Below, in pieces: positions 22,396 to 24,710 of a stretch of DNA of 24,710 nt. The DNA comes from DAOTWP01 sp034435675 (GTDB taxonomy: Bacteria > Chloroflexota > Anaerolineae > Aggregatilineales > Phototrophicaceae), in the NCBI GenBank assembly GCA_034435675.1, contig DAOTWP010000057.1, positions 1-24,710 on the forward strand. Reading direction: 5' to 3'. The notes under the pieces are model-generated. The model was given only the letters and a program-made list of their open reading frames with translations, was not told the origin of the DNA and did not search any database. Every line of letters begins with the position of its first letter. The stretch's first letter is position 1. The translations under genes and the position numbers were made by a program.

Positions 22396-23382
22396 ATGCG
22401 AAAAAATAAACGGATTGTCTGGTTGCTGTTGGCTCCGGGGTTGCTGGTGGTCGCCCTGACGACTACCTACCCCCTGTTGACTGCGCTGTACTTCAGCTTC
22501 CACGATTACAAGTTAACCAAGCCGGTGGATTGGGCTATTCAAGTCGGCGGCGACTCGTTCCTATCATTCAACGCTTCGGCACTATCGCTCGATAACTACA
22601 TCAAAGCCTTTTCGGATGACCGCTTCATTAACAGCGTCGTGGTGACCTTTTCGTTCACGGTGATCAGCGTCGGGTTATCCGTCATCATGGGGTTAGGGAT
22701 TGCCCTGCTGCTGCAAAAAGAAGGCTTCTGGCGGCGTGCCACAAAATCAATCTTAATTTTACCATTTGCCATCAGCCCGGCACTTAAGGGCTACAGCTGG
22801 CGTTTTATGCTTAATGAGAACTTTGGCATCTTTGATAAATTGGTTGATACGTTTATTACTGCGCCGCTCAACGCGCTCATCAGCATCTGGAATGCCCTAC
22901 CCTTTGGCGATATTCCGGCAATCAGTTACCAGTTGGTCTGGTTAAGCGATTCGTTCTGGGCTTTAGTCATGCTGGCGTTCAGTGAAACGTGGGGCTGGGC
23001 ACCGCTCATTGCCCTGATGTTCATTGGCGCTCTGGGATCTATCGATTCCCACATTTTTGAATCGGCGCGCATTGACGGCGCCAACAACTGGCAGATTTTC
23101 ACCTATATCACCCTGCCCATGCTGCGTCCGGTAATCCTGATTATCGTCATGCTCAAGACGATTTTCTCGCTCAAAATGTTCGACCAGGTCGTGACGATGA
23201 CTGGTGGCGGACCGGTGCGGGCGACGCAGACGATTAATTTTTATATTCACCAGGTCGGTTTTGTGCGCGGGTTAGATATTGGCTATGCCTCTGCGCTCTC
23301 CTACATCCTGGTTGTGGTGTTGACCTTGCTTGCAGCAGGCTACGTGATGTACCTGCTTAAGCCGAGCTATAACGGGAATTAA
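22396..23382 (+). CDS. Sugar ABC transporter permease (MalF/UgpA type)
   Basis: The 328-residue inner-membrane protein has about six hydrophobic segments, beginning with IVWLLLAPGLLVVALTTTYP (about 7-26). It carries a binding-protein-dependent transport motif near the C-terminus (ESARIDGANNWQIFTYITLP), the EAA-type loop that docks on the ATPase. The start at 22396 (MRKNKR) gives the normal family N-terminus, with AGG nine bases upstream. The frame is open from 22279, but the added residues run across the stem-loop and look spurious. With the next gene it forms a heterodimeric channel for the sugar delivered by the solute-binding protein. Confidence 0.9.
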   Translation: MRKNKRIVWLLLAPGLLVVALTTTYPLLTALYFSFHDYKLTKPVDWAIQVGGDSFLSFNASALSLDNYIKAFSDDRFINSVVVTFSFTVISVGLSVIMGLGIALLLQKEGFWRRATKSILILPFAISPALKGYSWRFMLNENFGIFDKLVDTFITAPLNALISIWNALPFGDIPAISYQLVWLSDSFWALVMLAFSETWGWAPLIALMFIGALGSIDSHIFESARIDGANNWQIFTYITLPMLRPVILIIVMLKTIFSLKMFDQVVTMTGGGPVRATQTINFYIHQVGFVRGLDIGYASALSYILVVVLTLLAAGYVMYLLKPSYNGN

Positions 23383-23386
23383 GCCG

Positions 23387-24331
23387 ATGAACCGGACTAA
23401 TCGAACCCAGATGACAACAGCAGCGACGCAAGAGGCAACCAGCATTCGCGCTCTGGTCTGGAAATGGGTAGGACGTGTGTTCGAGTCAGGAACCCTGTTC
23501 CTCGTCATCGTGTTCATCCTGCTGCCCATTGTTTGGATGGCGCTCACTTCCCTGAAGCCCTATGAAGTCGCCTATACGACGGATATTTTCTTCCAGCCAA
23601 CGCTGGATAACTATCGCATTATCCTGTCCAATTCGAGCATTGTCGTCAACGAGGGGACGGAACTGGAGCGTTCGGCAATTGGACTGGACATGGGACCCAG
23701 CGTGCTGAACAGCGTCATCATCTCATCCGCAACCGTGCTGATTGCCATTCCGTTAGCAACAATGGCAGCGTATGCCTTCAGCCGCTACCGGTTTTTTGGC
23801 AATCGCGCCCTGTTGATCTGGATTCTCACGACGCAGTTTCTGCCCGCCATCGTTGTCGCCATCCCGTTCTTCACCTTGTTCCGCACGCTGGAAGTCTTCG
23901 GGGAACCGTTGTTAGGCACACGCGGCGGCTTGATCATCGTGAATATGGCGATTGTGCTGCCCTATGCCATTTGGATGATTAAAGGGTTCATTGATGCGCT
24001 GCCGGTAGAGATCGAAGAAGCGGGTTATGTGGACGGCTGCAACGATGTCCAGGTGCTTGCCTACGTCGCATTTCCGCTCATCCGCCCCGGCATTATCGTG
24101 GCGTCGGTGTTCGCGTTTATTATGTCGTGGAACGAGTTCCTGTTTGCCTTCATCCTGGGGCGCGACACGCGGACGATGCAGGTCGCGCTGACAACCACCA
24201 ACGGCGTGAACGGGATTATGTGGGAACAGATGGCGGCGGCAGGCATGATCGTGATGCTGCCGATCATCATTATGTCACTGACGATCCGCAAGAATTTTGT
24301 CAATGGCTTGACGATGGGCGCGGTCAAATAG
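23387..24331 (+). CDS. Sugar ABC transporter permease (MalG/UgpE type)
   Basis: The 314-residue protein is the second inner-membrane subunit. A charged N-terminal stretch precedes membrane segment 1 (LFLVIVFILLPIVWMALTSL, about 38-57), followed by the TLDNY block typical of MalG-like proteins, and about five further segments. The EAA loop is IEEAGYVDGCNDVQVLAYVA, with family spacing to PLIRPGI. The gene begins 4 bases after the preceding stop, so it is probably translationally coupled. It is the last gene of this operon in the window. No ATPase gene follows; the next gene is on the opposite strand. Confidence 0.9.
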   Translation: MNRTNRTQMTTAATQEATSIRALVWKWVGRVFESGTLFLVIVFILLPIVWMALTSLKPYEVAYTTDIFFQPTLDNYRIILSNSSIVVNEGTELERSAIGLDMGPSVLNSVIISSATVLIAIPLATMAAYAFSRYRFFGNRALLIWILTTQFLPAIVVAIPFFTLFRTLEVFGEPLLGTRGGLIIVNMAIVLPYAIWMIKGFIDALPVEIEEAGYVDGCNDVQVLAYVAFPLIRPGIIVASVFAFIMSWNEFLFAFILGRDTRTMQVALTTTNGVNGIMWEQMAAAGMIVMLPIIIMSLTIRKNFVNGLTMGAVK

Positions 24332-24385
24332 GCAGGGGCACTGCACCGGTCTGTGGCAGTTGCCTGAGTTCGGCGCGGGTTGTTG

Positions 24386-24710
24386 TCAGGTCGCCAGCCT
24401 GTCAGCCAACCCCGCCGAATTGAATAATCGCAGCTTGTCGCTGACGACTGCTTGCATGGCATGTACTGCCCCGGTCATCATATCGAGCAGATCGCACTGC
24501 CCCTGACGTAGTGCCGCGAGGTATGCTTCGCGTACCTCTGTATTCACGTTAAACTTCGTGACGCCGAGTTCAATGCAGCGCTGTACCAGTGCATCCGGCA
24601 CACCCGATGTACCGTGCAGCACCAACGGCACGGAGACTGCTTCGCGCAGCGCCGCCAATCGTGGGAAATCGAAACGCACTTCACGCCTATAGTGCCCATG
24701 CACATTGCCG
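24386..24710 (-). CDS. Class II ketose-bisphosphate aldolase, C-terminal part, cut by window edge
   Basis: The last 107 codons of a class II fructose/tagatose-bisphosphate aldolase are visible. The frame continues through the right edge (GNVHGHYRREV), so no start lies in the window. GNVHG matches the family's zinc-ligand block, VPLVLHGTSGVP matches the LVLHGGSG block (Thr replaces one Gly), and KFNVNTEVREAY matches the KINVNT phosphate-binding block. These enzymes cleave a ketose 1,6-bisphosphate into dihydroxyacetone phosphate and glyceraldehyde 3-phosphate with zinc. Its position, convergent with a sugar transporter, suggests catabolism of the imported sugar. Fructose versus tagatose specificity cannot be told. 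Confidence 0.85.
   Translation of the reverse strand, partial: GNVHGHYRREVRFDFPRLAALREAVSVPLVLHGTSGVPDALVQRCIELGVTKFNVNTEVREAYLAALRQGQCDLLDMMTGAVHAMQAVVSDKLRLFNSAGLADRLAT

Overview
The window looks like ordinary chromosome from a GC-rich, free-living heterotrophic bacterium, most likely a member of the Chloroflexota (Anaerolineae-like). This is an inference. It rests on the three-gene acyl-CoA carboxylase operon, a LacI-controlled sugar ABC transporter beside a class II aldolase, and dispersed GTAGGGGC...GCCCCTAC palindromes between genes. No rRNA, tRNA, phage, transposase or CRISPR array was seen. One gene is cut by each window edge.

Layout. Positions 1-3002 (minus strand) hold a proline-tailed DUF4177-like protein, a short-chain dehydrogenase, a secreted beta-propeller-like protein and the start of an aldose 1-epimerase, in tight pairs. 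Positions 3150-3193 are a large hairpin upstream of an ATP-dependent 6-phosphofructokinase (3379-4344), which converges on a YbaK-type Cys-tRNA(Pro) deacylase. Positions 5048-5528 are a compact cluster of direct and inverted repeats. They are followed by a CHAD (polyphosphate-binding) protein. Positions 6707-10718 (plus strand) form an operon: a small four-helix membrane protein, carboxyltransferase, biotin carboxylase and biotin carrier protein. A divergent glutamine synthetase homologue follows, ending in a nested inverted-repeat element.

The least conventional region is 12705-18543 (possibly to 19308). A histidinol-dehydrogenase-family enzyme is followed by two double-domain SnoaL/NTF2-like proteins on the minus strand. 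Divergently, a nitrilase-family amidohydrolase is followed by a third double-domain SnoaL-like protein. An alpha/beta hydrolase faces it. No other histidine genes are present, so this could be a small-molecule degradation or modification pathway rather than histidine synthesis. It is my best candidate for an undescribed system, but the substrate cannot be read from sequence.

Positions 19383-24710 are a sugar-uptake locus: a LacI-family repressor, divergent to a secreted solute-binding protein and two permeases, with a class II ketose-bisphosphate aldolase facing them at the right edge. No transporter ATPase gene is present, so a shared ATPase encoded elsewhere is likely.
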